NCBI GenBank assembly: GCA_963970005.1
Contig: CAXAMN010021112.1
Coordinates: forward strand, 187,132 to 251,131
Direction: 5' to 3'
From: Durusdinium trenchii
Lineage: Eukaryota > Sar > Dinophyceae > Suessiales > Symbiodiniaceae
DNA: 64,000 nucleotides
Under the pieces are notes generated by a model, which was not told the origin of the DNA, ran no database searches, and saw only the letters and a list, made by a program, of their open reading frames with translations. The position numbers were made by a program, and so were the translations under genes. Below, piece by piece: positions 22,229 through 34,128 of the stretch (within the stretch, counting starts at the first letter, position 1; every line of letters starts with the position of its first letter).

Positions 22229-22254
22229 CCGACAGATCACGGGTGATCTGTCGG
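22229..22254. repeat. Perfect 12-bp inverted repeat
   Basis: CCGACAGATCAC and GTGATCTGTCGG are exact reverse complements separated by GG. Just upstream, ACATCTGACGGAACCCC is half repeated as ACATCTGACGCAACCGC. There is no gene context. Confidence 0.85.
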
Positions 22255-22259
22255 ACCAA

Positions 22260-25200
22260 AAAAAGCGCCCGATCTGCCGGTCCCGCAAAGGACGCTCGCG
22301 AGCCGCGGAGGGCTTCTTAAAGCAAGACCTGCGAGGTGCAGACGGCGGACCGGACCTGGAGCAAGACCTGGGGGACGGCCACTGTGAGGTTGATGGCCTC
22401 CACCTAATAACGTCCTTTGTTCCTAGTCTAGTAGGCCCTTCTGTTCACGTTCGCTGGTCAACCAAGGTGGCCAGGGTTTCAAAGTGCGCCTGGACCTTTC
22501 ATCTGGTGTCCAAAAGAGATTTATTCGTGCAGCCAGTCCAGCCAGCGTGTTGGTACGCCAAAAGGGGAAAGGTGTGGCCAGATGACCTGAACCATGTGTA
22601 ATATTCGCAAAAACGATCATAAATCACCAATTCTAGTCTTTACTTCTCCTTCCTGAGGTTTTTCAGTGGACTAGTTCTTTTTTTGCACAAACTAACCTTG
22701 ACCACTAGGGAATAGCAATGTCATTGGTATACTGAGGCCTCTTTTTGCAATGCACATAGCCTGATACAAGCTTCAACCATGGTGCTGTCCATTGTTCATC
22801 CCGTTGCACATTGTCTTCAAAACAACCCCAAAATGCCAGAGTAATGGAACTCATAATATCATTTGTCATTCAGCATTGGGACCAGCTGGGTGTGGGTCAA
22901 ACTAGAAACTCGGGAAGAACGCTTTGAGGCAGTTTGAGGGATGTAGTGTGACTGGTGCGATTTGAGTAGGGTAGTAGAACTCCCCAGGCACACGTCGAAG
23001 TCAACTGGGCTCAGTTCAAAAGGGAAACCTCGTGTAACCATGTCGTTACAGAAGCAACAGGTTGGTGATATAATATATATCAAATAAACTGTGTCATATA
23101 TAATATCAGTATAAACTTGGATCATAATATGTGTATCACATTCACTTAAATACGACCATAAGGACATAACTATATAGTTACTATAGAGATCTATAGAGGA
23201 TATTGTGATCCAAAGCACTAACCCGGGTATCAATGAGTAAACCCTCTGTGCGGCGTGCGGATCCAAGGTAGCTCAAAACAAAGAATCGAAGACCTTCAAC
23301 TACGTTTTTGTTTTCTGACCAACGCTCTGCTGAATTCCATCAAACCCATGCCTAGGAATCTTTACCCATTGTATACAGAAAACTTCGCACGGATGCAACA
23401 TCATGGGTTCAAAGAGCCCAAATAGCGAAAAGCCAAACAGCAAATAGCGAAAACCAGGGCCGAAGCCTTGAAGCCATCAGCCGCTCAAGAAGACAAAGAG
23501 CAGGCGCCCATATCGCACTCCGCGCGGCATATCGCACTATAACCAAAAACCATCCATGTATGGAATAGCTATGTTATACATACAGCTATGTTTTTATAGC
23601 TTTTGTACGTTGTTATACATACATTGGGGTCATTTTCATGGGGTACATGTGTGTAACTGTTCCGTAGATGGATGGTCTGGGCAAGGTCGGGCTCTCCGAC
23701 GACATTTCACCGAACTCCTCATATATAGATATCTGCAGCCGACCATAGATCGTACTGCTTTCCCAAGAACTTATACCGGCTGCTTTCCATCATCTGCGTC
23801 ACATCGGAATCCTGCTCAATGAGGTGGATGGTTTGTTGGATGCGCATACAATCCACCATCCGCTGCCACCGCCCAGAACTTGCATTCAAGCCCTGACCTG
23901 CACACAATGAGCCATCTGACTGCTGAGAAGGTGGGACTGATGGGAGGGGGAGAGTCCAACCATTTTCGTTAGACACGGTCATCCGATGTCATCTACCATC
24001 CCTCGCCTGAAGATCAGGCCCAGCATACCAGCCAACAAACTCAAGCTGAGACCCAATACCTCAGAGGCGGACCAGCACACTCAGGGGGAGCGATGTGTTG
24101 GAGTAGCTCATGAACAAGCTGATCCCCCGCCAAAGTCGTCTTTCCGCAAATCGAGCCGTTGTTTCATCGAAATTTGCCACAACTCGTCAGTCCTTGGGAA
24201 CGGAAGTTGTTTTCTGATTGTTGCCCCAAAAAAAACGCCAGAATCAATGCAATTAAACCTGTGGTTCGTTCTACGTACTTCATAGGGAGGTCTCCGAGGT
24301 TGCATGTCCATGTCTATAGGTGAGATTCAATGAGTATCTAACAACAACATCCAACTCGGGGGTCTATGTACATACTTCTCGTGTACATGTTGCGCTTTTG
24401 CTGTCACCGTAACCCCTGGCCGCTCACATGCGGCCCAGGCAAAACAACCAACAAAGCTGCCGGTCCGGACGAGTCTCGTCCTGAAGGTATCCAGGACGAA
24501 GATCACATATATTAACACAATTTAACACACGTTGGAACAGTCCTATAAACTTTATGTCCCTCATTTCAGGATCATGCACTGGGTGAAACGTTTGTACTAG
24601 CTTAACGCCTGGACCCATAATTTGTGGTTCTTAACATTTCTGAGCACATGAGAACTTGACTGCAAACGATTTCAGGACGTTTCAGGTCATCCCAAATCAA
24701 GGCCAGTCGTTGTCACACCCACGTCGAACCGAACCAACCAGGAGCCCCACCAAGGAGGCCAAGACGGTCTCCAAGAACATCGAAGACTGATGCACTGCCT
24801 GAAGGACAGGGGGAGTCACGTGGCCACATGGGGAGTGGCGACCATCCAACGACGCACAAGAGCAAATTCGAAGTACTAACCCTTGCAGGCCTGCTGGTGA
24901 AGACTACATGTCAAAAACTGAGTCTTTTCCGATCAAAACAGTTCGGTCATGTCTGGGTTCTGAACCCGAACGTTCCACCTGTTCGGCCATTGAGTGGGAT
25001 GTTCCCTATATCGGCACCCTTTGATCCACGTACTTCCTGGGCGCCTCGGGCATGGGCGCCATGACTTGGGGATCCACCTGCAGCTCCTGCAAGGTGGCAC
25101 CAAATCAGTGGAAGCAGCATGCAACTATAATTATTATAAAGTATAATCAATATAGATAAGTATAATGTACAATTATATGAAGTAAATTATATCAACCAAC

Positions 25201-25400
25201 TGTACTTGTTCCTAATGTACACCCTATAGAAGCCCAGTTCGACTATATATTTGGCACCATCAACGCAAAGGCTTTAAGGACATGCCTCTTGGGGTCGCCC
25301 AATGACCATTTTTGAAGCAGTCGACTGGACTTCCAGGGTACCTTATGTGTAGGAATCAAGTATTGTAGCATGCATGATTCTGACATGACTGCAAATGGAC
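22260..25400. other. No gene recognised
   Basis: An AT-richer stretch with several ATATATAG patches (23070-23200, 25130-25200). Short frames such as the plus frame at 23986-24285 have no splice support, and its antisense and neighbouring frames are equally open. Confidence 0.35.
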
Positions 25401-25419
25401 CGCAAACTGTGCTCAAGTA

Positions 25420-25933
25420 TTTTCTACGTCCTTGGAGACTTCAAAGGCCAACAAAAAGACACAACAATTTGGAACAACTGAACAACGCATTGACCAGCAG
25501 TTATCACTAGCACAAATGTCCAGGAAGGAATTGATTGTGAACGCACGAACAAGTTTGCTTGATGTCATTTCTGCCCGTGTTGGCTCTCTAGTTGTTTTGC
25601 ACAAACATGAAAACAATATAGAACAATATTGTTTCGATTGTTTGTTGGATTCTCTTAGATCAACTTCAGCTTTCAGGTTCTGCCTTCCGAGTGTGCGTTC
25701 CCTTTGCATGGCTTGTGGAACACTCCTTGCAGGTTTCATGGCAAACAAAACAAAGTCGGACATCCAAAAGGCGCAGAACCTCGAAACGAGTACAGTAGGA
25801 TGTGTTCATCTACTGGAAAACCGGTCACCGTCCCCCCTCCTCTCATGTTCCGTCATGCTCTGTTTGTTCAACCCCTGGTCATTCCCTTGCAGATCCTTCC
25901 CTCTGAGGATCCAAAAGTGGACATGTATTGCCA
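25420..25933 (+). CDS. Candidate two-exon gene fragment, unknown protein
   Basis: The first stretch (about 25420-25580) reads SLETSKANKKTQQFGTTEQ, then LSLAQMSRKELIV and SLLDVISAR, a good helical pattern. The second follows CTTGCAG at 25733 and reads FHGKQNKVGHPKGAEPRNEY, then KPVTVPPPLMFRHALF and LPSEDPKVDMYCQ, ending at CAG|GTGGGCG (25933/25934). Joining the two requires a non-canonical donor (CCCG|TG or CCC|GTG with a CA end). No domain is recognised. Confidence 0.42.
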
Positions 25934-27450
25934 GGTGGGCGTACAATAGACGCTTGACCAAGAAAACCCATCATTTGGCATTTTGATTGAAACACCCTCT
26001 TCATATGGAGGCTCTATTCACCAAGAGTCTACATACATTCATAACATGAACAGACTCTTAAGAGCAACATGGACCTCCAAACGACCTCCACTCACCTCTC
26101 AGACCTCTGAGACCTGTCACGTCCGACCTGTTCTTCGCATTGTGCCTCGCTGTTCTGGTTGGCCGGGCGGATGAAGATCACATGTGGTGCCAGGAACTGA
26201 GGCCTCGCAGGGTCGTCTCGAGCTGATCGTCGCGTCGGGGACGCCGAGCTGGCGTGCCTCGAGATCGCAAGCAAGCGGTTTTTGTCGCGGCTCCAATTAA
26301 GAGTTCTTCGTGGTGAGATGAAGCAAACAGTGAAATGGGGGCTCTGGATGCTTCTGGTGAATCTGGGCATATCTGGTGGTCAGACTTGATCCATGCCTCC
26401 CAAACAAATGTGAGGTGTCCATCCCAACATTTTTGTCTATCCACCTTGCCACATTTCTGGGATCTCATCGCACCATGGGTGTGGAACCTGACCAAGGCAT
26501 CACACCATGTACCATACATGATCATACATAGACCCTGGAAAGCGCCCTATACTATAGGCATATATATGCATATATTATGCCATACATGGAATCTCCTGGG
26601 ACTATATAGTAGGTACATCTACCGGCTTCTTTTCAGGTCCCAATTCTGCCAGAAGTTGGCCATGCCTCAATTCTGCCAGATCGAACCCACCTCTCCAAGC
26701 CAGCAGTTCTATGGCAAACAAAAGTGAAAGTGACAGGGTTGCCCTCTGCCTCCAAATAATATAGGCCCTATAGGCTTGGCCTCCACTGCTGGGGACCTTT
26801 TCACCTCTTCCGCGCTTGGCGACCGCCCGGCTTCCAGGCCTTGCTGGCATCGCTGCGTGCATGCGAGCGTGCATCTGCATCATGTGGTGACGCATCTTGT
26901 GAAAGCCTGGGGGACCGAGGAGGCCGGAGTCCCAGTCAAACGAACGGGCGGCCAGTCTGACAAAACATGGTTCAAATCATCCCTACAAAGCCAGTCTGAC
27001 CCACTAAAACCTGTTCTTTGACCTCCTTGAGTACTGTTTTTGTATGACCAACTCCAGTAAAATGATGTAATTAACCTGTAGGGATATGATTTAACGATTA
27101 ACCCTCTCAAAGCTGGTGAGTTTGGGCTCAGCCACCGGAAAGGTAACAATTTTCTCGCCAAATGTCCGTGCTTATCAATAGCACAAACCGACCAGCTTCG
27201 TCGACCATTCATGAAAAAAAACGTTGATGTTGATTTGTTTGCTTTTTCGTTGGAGGTCCGATAGGGATCACTCAGATCCAGGTGTGAAAAACAGAACAAT
27301 AATTATATATACACAAGAAGTGCAGCTGTACAATAGCTGTCATAAAGGCTACAGTACCCCTCAATTGTCTAGGTTGTCTTTTCAACTTTCAATGGTTCCG
27401 AACGACTTCAGTGGAGGGATTCGGGAAAGATGTTCTGAGTTCTGATGTGA

Positions 27451-27975
27451 TCACAGGGATCGCTGCATTCGCCTCCCTATTGGGTTCCTTGATTCCCTGC
27501 GGTCAGGCTTTCCCTCCATCCCACTTGCAAGGCCCAGGGTGTCATCTTCGTTCTCACTGAATATATCTTCGAGAATAGCGCTGGTATGCGCTGGTTGTCT
27601 GTGAGACCAACAAACGGTATCAGGACATATCAGGACCACAGGACCGCGGGCGCGGCGTTCGGCCGCATCTTGACACAGCTTTCTGGCTTTCTGAAGCATC
27701 CTGACATAGGAGCGTGCGCTCCAATGAATGCGCTCACTTAGAAGCTTGGGTGAGCATTGTTGATGGTTGGTCTTGGAATGTTTTTGGGGGTTCCTTAGCT
27801 GGACGTGAGCGTCCTTGCTGGTTTCTGCTGGTCCTACACGAGCCTGGGAGCCGCGCAGTTTGTGGTCCAGAAGCCTCTTCTTGCCAGGTCCAAGTGCGTT
27901 CAAAAGGGGTCCTTCTGGTCCTTCTGGGACCCCCAAGCAGCCCATCATGGAGTGCATCTTCTCGTGCATGGGCAT
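27451..27975 (-). CDS. Candidate intronless ORF, 174 aa, unknown
   Basis: The minus-strand frame opens MPMHEKMHSMMGCLGVPEG and closes at a TGA on 27451-27453. The composition is basic and polar. The middle reads SYVRMLQKARKLCQDAAERR, and the C-terminal third holds an acidic ILEDIFSENEDDTLGLASG followed by a Lys/Arg-rich tail. A TTGGTCTCACAG sequence near 27595 could be an acceptor, so part may be intron. Other frames here are also open because of the local C/G content. No family match. Confidence 0.42.
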   Translation of the reverse strand: MPMHEKMHSMMGCLGVPEGPEGPLLNALGPGKKRLLDHKLRGSQARVGPAETSKDAHVQLRNPQKHSKTNHQQCSPKLLSERIHWSARSYVRMLQKARKLCQDAAERRARGPVVLICPDTVCWSHRQPAHTSAILEDIFSENEDDTLGLASGMEGKPDRRESRNPIGRRMQRSL

Positions 27976-28405
27976 GCGAAGTCCTCACGGAACGACGGAG
28001 GCTAAGGCCCTTGAGAAGGACGGAACTCGTCATCAAAAGCCGATGTTCATTGGAGCTCTTTGGCATAACGTTTGTTCACTGTTGTAACATATCACGGAAG
28101 TACAGTAAGTGTCATCGCAAAAACTGTTGGCTGTCAGTACTTGTACAGTAAGTGTCGAAACATTGAGAGATCTTTTATCTATCACAGTTTGGTGGACTCT
28201 ACAGCTGATGTACTGCAGTGCTGCTCTAGTTGGAGTTCCACTGTTCCTTTGCTATGTCAAGTGGTGTCACTGCTTTCTTCGTTCAACCAGGATCACCGCG
28301 ACTGGACAAGTGCTCTGCCAGCAAGACTTTTCCTAATGCGCTTGTTGTAGAACACGTGCCCTTTGATCTAAGATGGGCTAGTGTCACTCTTTGTTTTAGT
28401 AGGCA

Positions 28406-29294
28406 TTGAATGGCATTGAATGCTGTATCGAAAGCGGAGTCGGGTCAGGCCGGTCCTCCACCCTGTGGCATCGTGGCAAAGAGCCCAGAAGGGAACTCGG
28501 CTCAATTCGACGTCGGGCGGCCGGAAGGTCCGAGGACCTTCCGACGCCAGCAGCGTCGGTTTGGTTCAGAGGCAGTGGGGGGCTCACTTGGAGAGCGGAG
28601 GTTTGCTTTTTGAACCCGAGCAGGTTGCTGTTTGTGGGGTTGTCACCGGGACTGAAGTATTGTTCATGCCCACATCTACTGGTCAAGGACGGATATATTA
28701 TATAAATGGACCAAAGCTGAAGCTGGGGACTGTGCAAACTCCTTTTACATCTTTTACAAGCAAAACAGAACGATTGGAGCTGGCCAAGCACCGAACAGTA
28801 CCGAAGTACTGTAACTCCTCGGTTCCTTTCATGAACTCAGAAAGCCTCTCTCACAACCTTTTGCGGTGATTGGGGGTGAAAGCCCAACGCTTGAGACGCA
28901 AATGAGTTCACAAACCATGAAACTGATGAATCTTGTTGGCATTGAGGGCTGTGCCGGCTAACATGATTTTCTTCGAACAAAACTGGCTTTGAGAGAAGGA
29001 ACCACCTCGGTCGCACGCAGTAACCAAATCGATGGATTCTCCCCACAGGTGTCCAGCTTTCAGGTTGCCCCAACCCAACCCCAACTCTCTAAAACAAGAT
29101 CCCGTCCCAGGTGCAATGGAGGCCATCAAAGGACCGGCAAAGATGTGGCCTTGGCACAGTTGGATATGGTTACACGATTTGTTGTACCCCAAAAGTGTGG
29201 CTTGGGTGTCAATCCCAACAAGCAACTAACAAGTCCACAAAAAAATGTAAAAAAAACTGTTCATGTTGAAACGATCTGTGGGCTTTGGAACTAA
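28406..29294. other. Overlapping open frames on both strands, strand unresolved
   Basis: Plus strand, about 28580-28867, reads LLFEPEQVAVCGVVTGTEV and GRIYYINGPKLKLGTVQ, a beta-rich pattern. Minus strand, 29225-28908, reads LVGIDTQATLLGYNKSCNH and HLWGESIDLVTACDRGG. An opposing plus frame at 28989-29294 is equally plausible. No splice evidence decides between them. Confidence 0.25.
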
Positions 29295-29570
29295 TTTTCA
29301 ATATTCAAATACTACTTAACGATGGTACGTGCCACTACATCCCTCACTTCACTGCATGCCGATACGGAAGTGTTGTTTAAACACAAAAAACAATGCTCCA
29401 GCAGCCACACAACGGTGGTTTTGAGTCTAGTGAGTGGATGTACTGGGAGAGCCCCCTGGAAGACGGTTGATTGGGGTTGGGGGTCTCCCTACGCGATCAC
29501 CCGAATGGTGGGACAAGGAGAGGCCCTCAAATAGTCAAAAACAACTAGCAACACTCCGAAATAAAATATA

Positions 29571-29661
29571 CCAGGGGTCACAAAGGGGTGGTGTTTGGTC
29601 CCTAAGTGAGTGGATAATGGGCACCCCTAGCCTCCAATAGGCACCCCTTTGTGACTCCCGG
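29571..29661 (+). mobile_element. Tc1/mariner-like MITE, copy 1 (91 bp)
   Basis: Terminal inverted repeats CCAGGGGTCACAAAGGGGTG (left) and CACCCCTTTGTGACTCCCGG (right) lie between TA dinucleotides (29569-29570 and 29662-29663), as expected for a TA target-site duplication. The core contains TCCCTAAGTGAGTGGATAA. It is almost identical to the reversed copy at 34473-34564. It has no coding capacity. Confidence 0.88.
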
Positions 29662-31527
29662 TACTCTATTTGGGGAGTCACTCTTGGAGTCCTATGGAGT
29701 CATGTTTCAGAATTAGTCATGAAGTCGTGCCCTCAATTACATAAGTCTCAACAGGAGCAAGCGAGTCTAATTAAGCCCGAGTTGTCCTGAGATGGAATAG
29801 CTCCAAGTACTTGGTGATGCTATCATTCGGCGATAAAATCGGTTCCTCCCCACCCCGCTATTCCTCAAAAGCCGTGGCGGCAAGAAGCCTAGGTTTTCCA
29901 TCAGAGCCCTTGGAGTCTCTTACCATTGTCAGGTGTCAGTCTGCCTCCCTTCTTCATTGGATCTTCATCGATTTTTCTCAAAAGACACCTGTCGGGGGGA
30001 ACGGGCAAATCGATGCTTTAAAGTAAGCGGGGGTCACGAGAAGTGTGACGCCAAAGCGAGGTCGGTCCACGTCGAGTCGAGCCCCACGTCGAAGGGTGTT
30101 TTCTGGGACTCCCGAACGGACTGATTTGGAACATTGGCCGTCCTTGCATTCCACCTCTGCAATCCTGGTCGTCTGGATGAGTACAGATTGGGCTTGGTAC
30201 AGATTGAGGAACAGTTCATGGGACAAAACTCACCCAATTCCTGGACAATTGAGGCCAATGACTAGGTTTGGACACACGGAATCATTGGAAAGAAACTTGG
30301 AGGCAAATGTTGCTGCCTCGACTGATTTGGGTTCCTTCCTCTGTGGGCTGGAGATGTGAAAAACATGATCCCATGCAAGAAAAGATCAACTCCGTTTTGT
30401 TCCAAAGGAACAAACAGTACCTGTGTATATCATTGTATATCTGTGTAGTATTTACTTTTTTCGGACTTCTCAAGCATTCCACGATAGGTAACGCATCGTG
30501 ACCCTATGTGACCCTTACAAAAACAGAATTAACACGCAGAACCCCTGGGTGCTTCCACAGTGGTCACATGTGGTCGACTGGGTGACTGAACCTCTGCCCA
30601 ATGGTTCTTCCGCCCTCTGCCCACGTCGGTCCCAACCAACGGAAAGCTGGATATGTTGTGTTGCACCGCAAAGCACCACGACTTGGTACTCTGCAGTCGT
30701 TGGTGCTTGGGTGCTTGGTTTATGAATGTTTTGCCTTCATGGATTCCTTGCTCGCTGGAGTGACGAAAAGTGATCAAGATCGGTCGGACATGTTGAAACG
30801 ATCTTGGGGACCTGTATGGCCCTGCGAACTAAGGTCACTAAGTTTTTTGTTGTTTGTTTGCTGGTTCCACAAGCGAATTTTCACGGCAGCTCGGTTCGGT
30901 TCGCCATCGCCTTTTCTCCATGCCGTTGTTGGACATCTGAGTCATCACCTGCCAGGGTCGCTGGATGTGAAACCCAAAAGAAGCGGGCGAATCCATCGAC
31001 TTGACTCAGCCAATACTGATGACACCATGACTTGTCAATGTGAGCAAGAAACGCATGACTGCATTACACCCTGAGTTCTTGGCACAAACCTCTCAACCTT
31101 CGTGGGAAAAAGTGTGCCAGAAGTGCCAAAGCTCAAAGTGTCTATGGCATGAAAATGGCAAAACAGGTGCATTTGTTGCTCCATGTATTGTGCCCGAAGC
31201 TCGCTTCCAAAGGTTCACTTGTAGATCATCTTGCAACTGTCTGCTTTGTTCAGCCCTCCATTGACTGAATGAAACATCATATCTTAGAAGCGCCTTGTGC
31301 ATGGTGGTGTGCATCATGCCATCTGCACCCAACGCCTCAGTGGCTTTGCGTGACGCAGAATGGAGCAACGCCTAACGCATGGAAGAGATGGGACCTAACA
31401 AAACACCACCCCATTGCTCCCCCACAATGGAAAACTGTCAGAGACCACATCCAACTGCAATCACAGTAGCACAGGATGACCGTGCCTTTACCCAATAGTA
31501 CACTTTGGTTGGGCAAATGGTTCCTCT

Positions 31528-31883
31528 ATGTTCCTCTATGTTCCTGACGTGGGTGAAGAGACCTCGGGGAGCACTGCAAGGAGTAAAACAGCAACAACAG
31601 TTGTGAAGCAAACCATGAACAGCAAGGAACCCAACGAACCCATCGCGGTCAGTAATCTGGTGAACAGGGGCGTTGATTCTGGTGACCCACTTCTTCGTGA
31701 TTTTTGGAGCACAAAGGGTTCAACTTCTATGAGTGTTCATCCCAGTGCCCAGTCTGCCGGAAAGCACCCCCCGTCATCGAACGCACTGATGAGCCGTCGG
31801 GTGATTCACCTGACCACGCCAGGGTGCCACCTCAATTCAGAGACCACAAAGCTAGGGAACAACCACCTTCTTCACGCCAGTGG
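31528..31883 (+). CDS. Candidate exon(s) with CX3CX2C motif, unknown
   Basis: From ATG 31528 the frame reads MFLYVPDVGEETSGS, then TVVKQTMNSKEPNEPIA and VDSGDPLLRDF. At a run of five T's (31699-31703) the sense moves one base to EHKGFNFYECSSQCPVC, then VIERTDEPSGDSPDHARV and EQPPSSRQWSA, ending at GCG|GTGGGTAC (31883/31884). ECSSQCPVC gives a CX3CX2C cluster. One extra T would make a single open exon. A very short intron ending GGAG is less likely. No family is recognised. The remnant at 32968-33267 may belong to the same gene. Confidence 0.45.
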
Positions 31884-32127
31884 AGTGCGGTGGGTACTTC
31901 AAATCCTTCCAAATCCTTCAATTACCACGTGCCAACTTCTTTCTGTACCTCGTACGGTTGGCTCAAGGACATATTATGTTAACACTTTTGGCTATTTGCC
32001 TCCCTCACCCATGGGTACTTCAATCCCTTCTAAGTCCTTCAAAATCCGTCCTTCACAAATAGGATCTTCGTCTGTCCACGGGTCCGTCACATCGAGTGGC
32101 ACAGCATGCAGCCCGGTCCACCCTTTT

Positions 32128-32157
32128 CGAAGACATGTCTTCGAAGACATGTCTTCG
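32128..32157. repeat. Perfect 30-bp palindrome
   Basis: Two overlapping CGAAGACATGTCTTCG units share CG, giving a 30-bp sequence equal to its own reverse complement. It contains two ACATGT cores 14 bp apart. It lies between candidate exons. Confidence 0.9.
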
Positions 32158-32967
32158 TCCATGCTGGGAGAATGGCCAATGGAATGGCCTATATAGAATG
32201 GCCAATAGATCTGAATGGTGTTAGTCGTGGAATGAAGGCAATACAAATGAAACCTCTTTGGAAGAATTCATGGAATTTGTGAGGATTTGTTGGTTGGCAC
32301 CAGCGGCAAACGCTTCATTCCTTGCGGAGCAATGAACGGACGCTTTTGGGGCTTGTAACCACATACGCCGAGAAGACTCAATTCAATGCATCCAAGATCA
32401 TCCAAGAATTACACAGTGTCCATATATATAAACCTGATGAGTTCAAGCAAGGGAAGATCAAACCCCTCCTTGGACGAATCACTGTGGTCCCGGTCCATGC
32501 CCGTCTTCCCCAAGTCACAAGCCGTCTTCTCCCCAAGCAGCGCCCGCACCCCTTCGACAAAACACTCCTTCGGTGCCAAAACACCGACACAGAGCTCACG
32601 GACACGTGATTCGGAAGCCTCGGTTTCGTGCTTCGGCGCTCGTTTTCTGGGACAAGCGACCGGAGCTCGGTTTCTGCTTGGCCCGCAACACGACTCACCA
32701 GTCAGTTGGTATCAAAGAGACCCAGATGGGCTACCGTCCCACATCCTCAGAAAGTACAGCCGGGAGCTCAAGTCGCATCAAGTTTTGGGGGATGTAGCCA
32801 TTTCGACACTGGAGAAGTCCTTGTGATGGGGTCACATTACGGTACATCACCACCACATTTGCAGTGCGGGAAGTGTCAAAAGATGTGTAGCACAAACGTG
32901 TTGTTGAGTGTGATCCCTGGATGGATTGTAAACATCTTGTGTGAACCTCTCCTTTGTCGGAGGTTGA

Positions 32968-33267
32968 TCGGAAGCACGAGACACCTCTTGGATCGGAGGT
33001 GACCTCTTGGCGTCGGTATCCAACCTTGCAGATCTGCATGACCTCGCCATTTCCTCATTCGACCAAGAGGAGGTGGAGTCAAAACCCGACGAACTTTTGG
33101 ACCATGCCGGTACCCCAAGTGACGGGTCCTACAAGGGCACTTGACCTCTCTTGGTGTCTGGAAAGCTTGACGCCCTCAGGTCGGCTTTTCACGCCGAAGC
33201 AGCTGCCCTTCGAGACTGCGAGCCGCGCCGCAGGGCAGTCTTGCACGTGCTAAGTGCTAAGCGGTGA
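32968..33267 (+). pseudogene. Coding remnant with one in-frame TGA
   Basis: One plus-strand frame reads SEARDTSWIGGDLLASVSNL, then the acidic ISSFDQEEVESKPDELLDHA and GSYKGT. It then meets TGA at 33142-33144 and goes on without another stop as PLLVSGKLDALRSAFHAEAA and RRRAVLHVLSAKR to a TGA at 33265-33267. Both halves read like ordinary protein in the same frame. The TGA could be a nonsense mutation, a sequencing error or a recoded codon. No family is recognised. The 3' end overlaps the end of the minus-strand exon at 33257-33501 by 11 bases. Confidence 0.45.
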
Positions 33268-33501
33268 ATTGGTGCCAAGTCTGGTTGGACTTGGTACTTT
33301 CTTCAAAAAGGTCCCCTGTCCAAGCAACTGGGAGATCTTCTGCCTGAGATTTAGGCTGCTGGGATGCCAGCATTTGTTGGTGAACTTCAAACAGCTTGGC
33401 ATCGAAGTTCGCATTCCTTTCGCCACAATTCGTGCAGTATTGTTCTCTCACTTCGTTTTCGCGTCCCGCGTCCCGGAAGCGCCGGGATGATACCAAGATG
33501 C
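33257..33501 (-). CDS. Candidate C-terminal exon with CXXC motif, unknown
   Basis: The minus-strand exon follows CGGCGCAAG at 33502 and runs to a TAG on 33257-33259. It reads ILVSSRRFRDAGRENEVRE, then QYCTNCGERNANFDAKLFEV and HQQMLASQQPKSQAEDL, ending QTWHQFTA. CTNC is half of a zinc-ribbon-like site; no second CXXC is seen. Composition and helix pattern are natural. Upstream exons lie beyond 33501 on this strand and were not resolved. Confidence 0.5.
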
Positions 33502-33796
33502 CTTGCGCCGGGAAGATAAGGGGAAGACACTCTGTGCGCTTCTGTGGCGTGTGCAGAAGACCGCAAGAAGCAAAGAGCAACAAAGTTCCAACTGTTAAGG
33601 AAACAGTGGACTCATTATTCCTATGCATTCGAACTGTTCTGCTCATGTCCGCAGTTCAGAAAATAGACCAAGGTTTCCAAATCACAAGCAGACTGCAAAA
33701 AGCGATGCGACCTCCCTAACATCCGTTCCCCACTGGTAGGGCCTCATTTTACAAAAAAAACAAACACAAACGTTGCGACTTCACCACTTGACTGGG

Positions 33797-33866
33797 GGTA
33801 GACCCACAAACCCACCCCAACCACCGGCCCAACCACCTTCGAATCGGAGGTAGTTGGAGCCCTAGG
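33797..33866. mobile_element. Hairpin element, family H, copy 3 (decayed)
   Basis: The right half is clear (CCACCTTCGAATCGGAGGTAG, split here as CCACCTTC and GGAGGTAGTTGGAGCCCTAG). The core GGTAGACCC-CAAACCCACC is diverged, and the left arm is mostly lost. Confidence 0.5.
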
Positions 33867-34128
33867 AAGAGGATCCTAAGGTCTCCCCACCCGGGATCCT
33901 GAGATCTCCCCACTCCCCACACTTTTGGGTCAGGGAGTTGCCAGAGTTGTCAGCACCTACACCCACATAATCCAATTATGTACTGTGTATTGTGGAACAC
34001 ATACAAGTTACATTGATCCTGAAACACCCTTTCAACAACCCCAACAGCCTGGATATTTAAAGACATCCATTCATGAAATGGCACATGAATGGCATGTTCG
34101 ACCCTCCGACCCTCGGGGTGTGGCTGGA

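Noticed and set aside
31958-31967. TTGGCTCAAG, possible relic of the dinoflagellate spliced leader
   Set aside because: Only the last ten bases of the 22-base leader match and the preceding bases (CGTACGG) differ. It could be chance; no tandem relics or nearby retrocopy seen.
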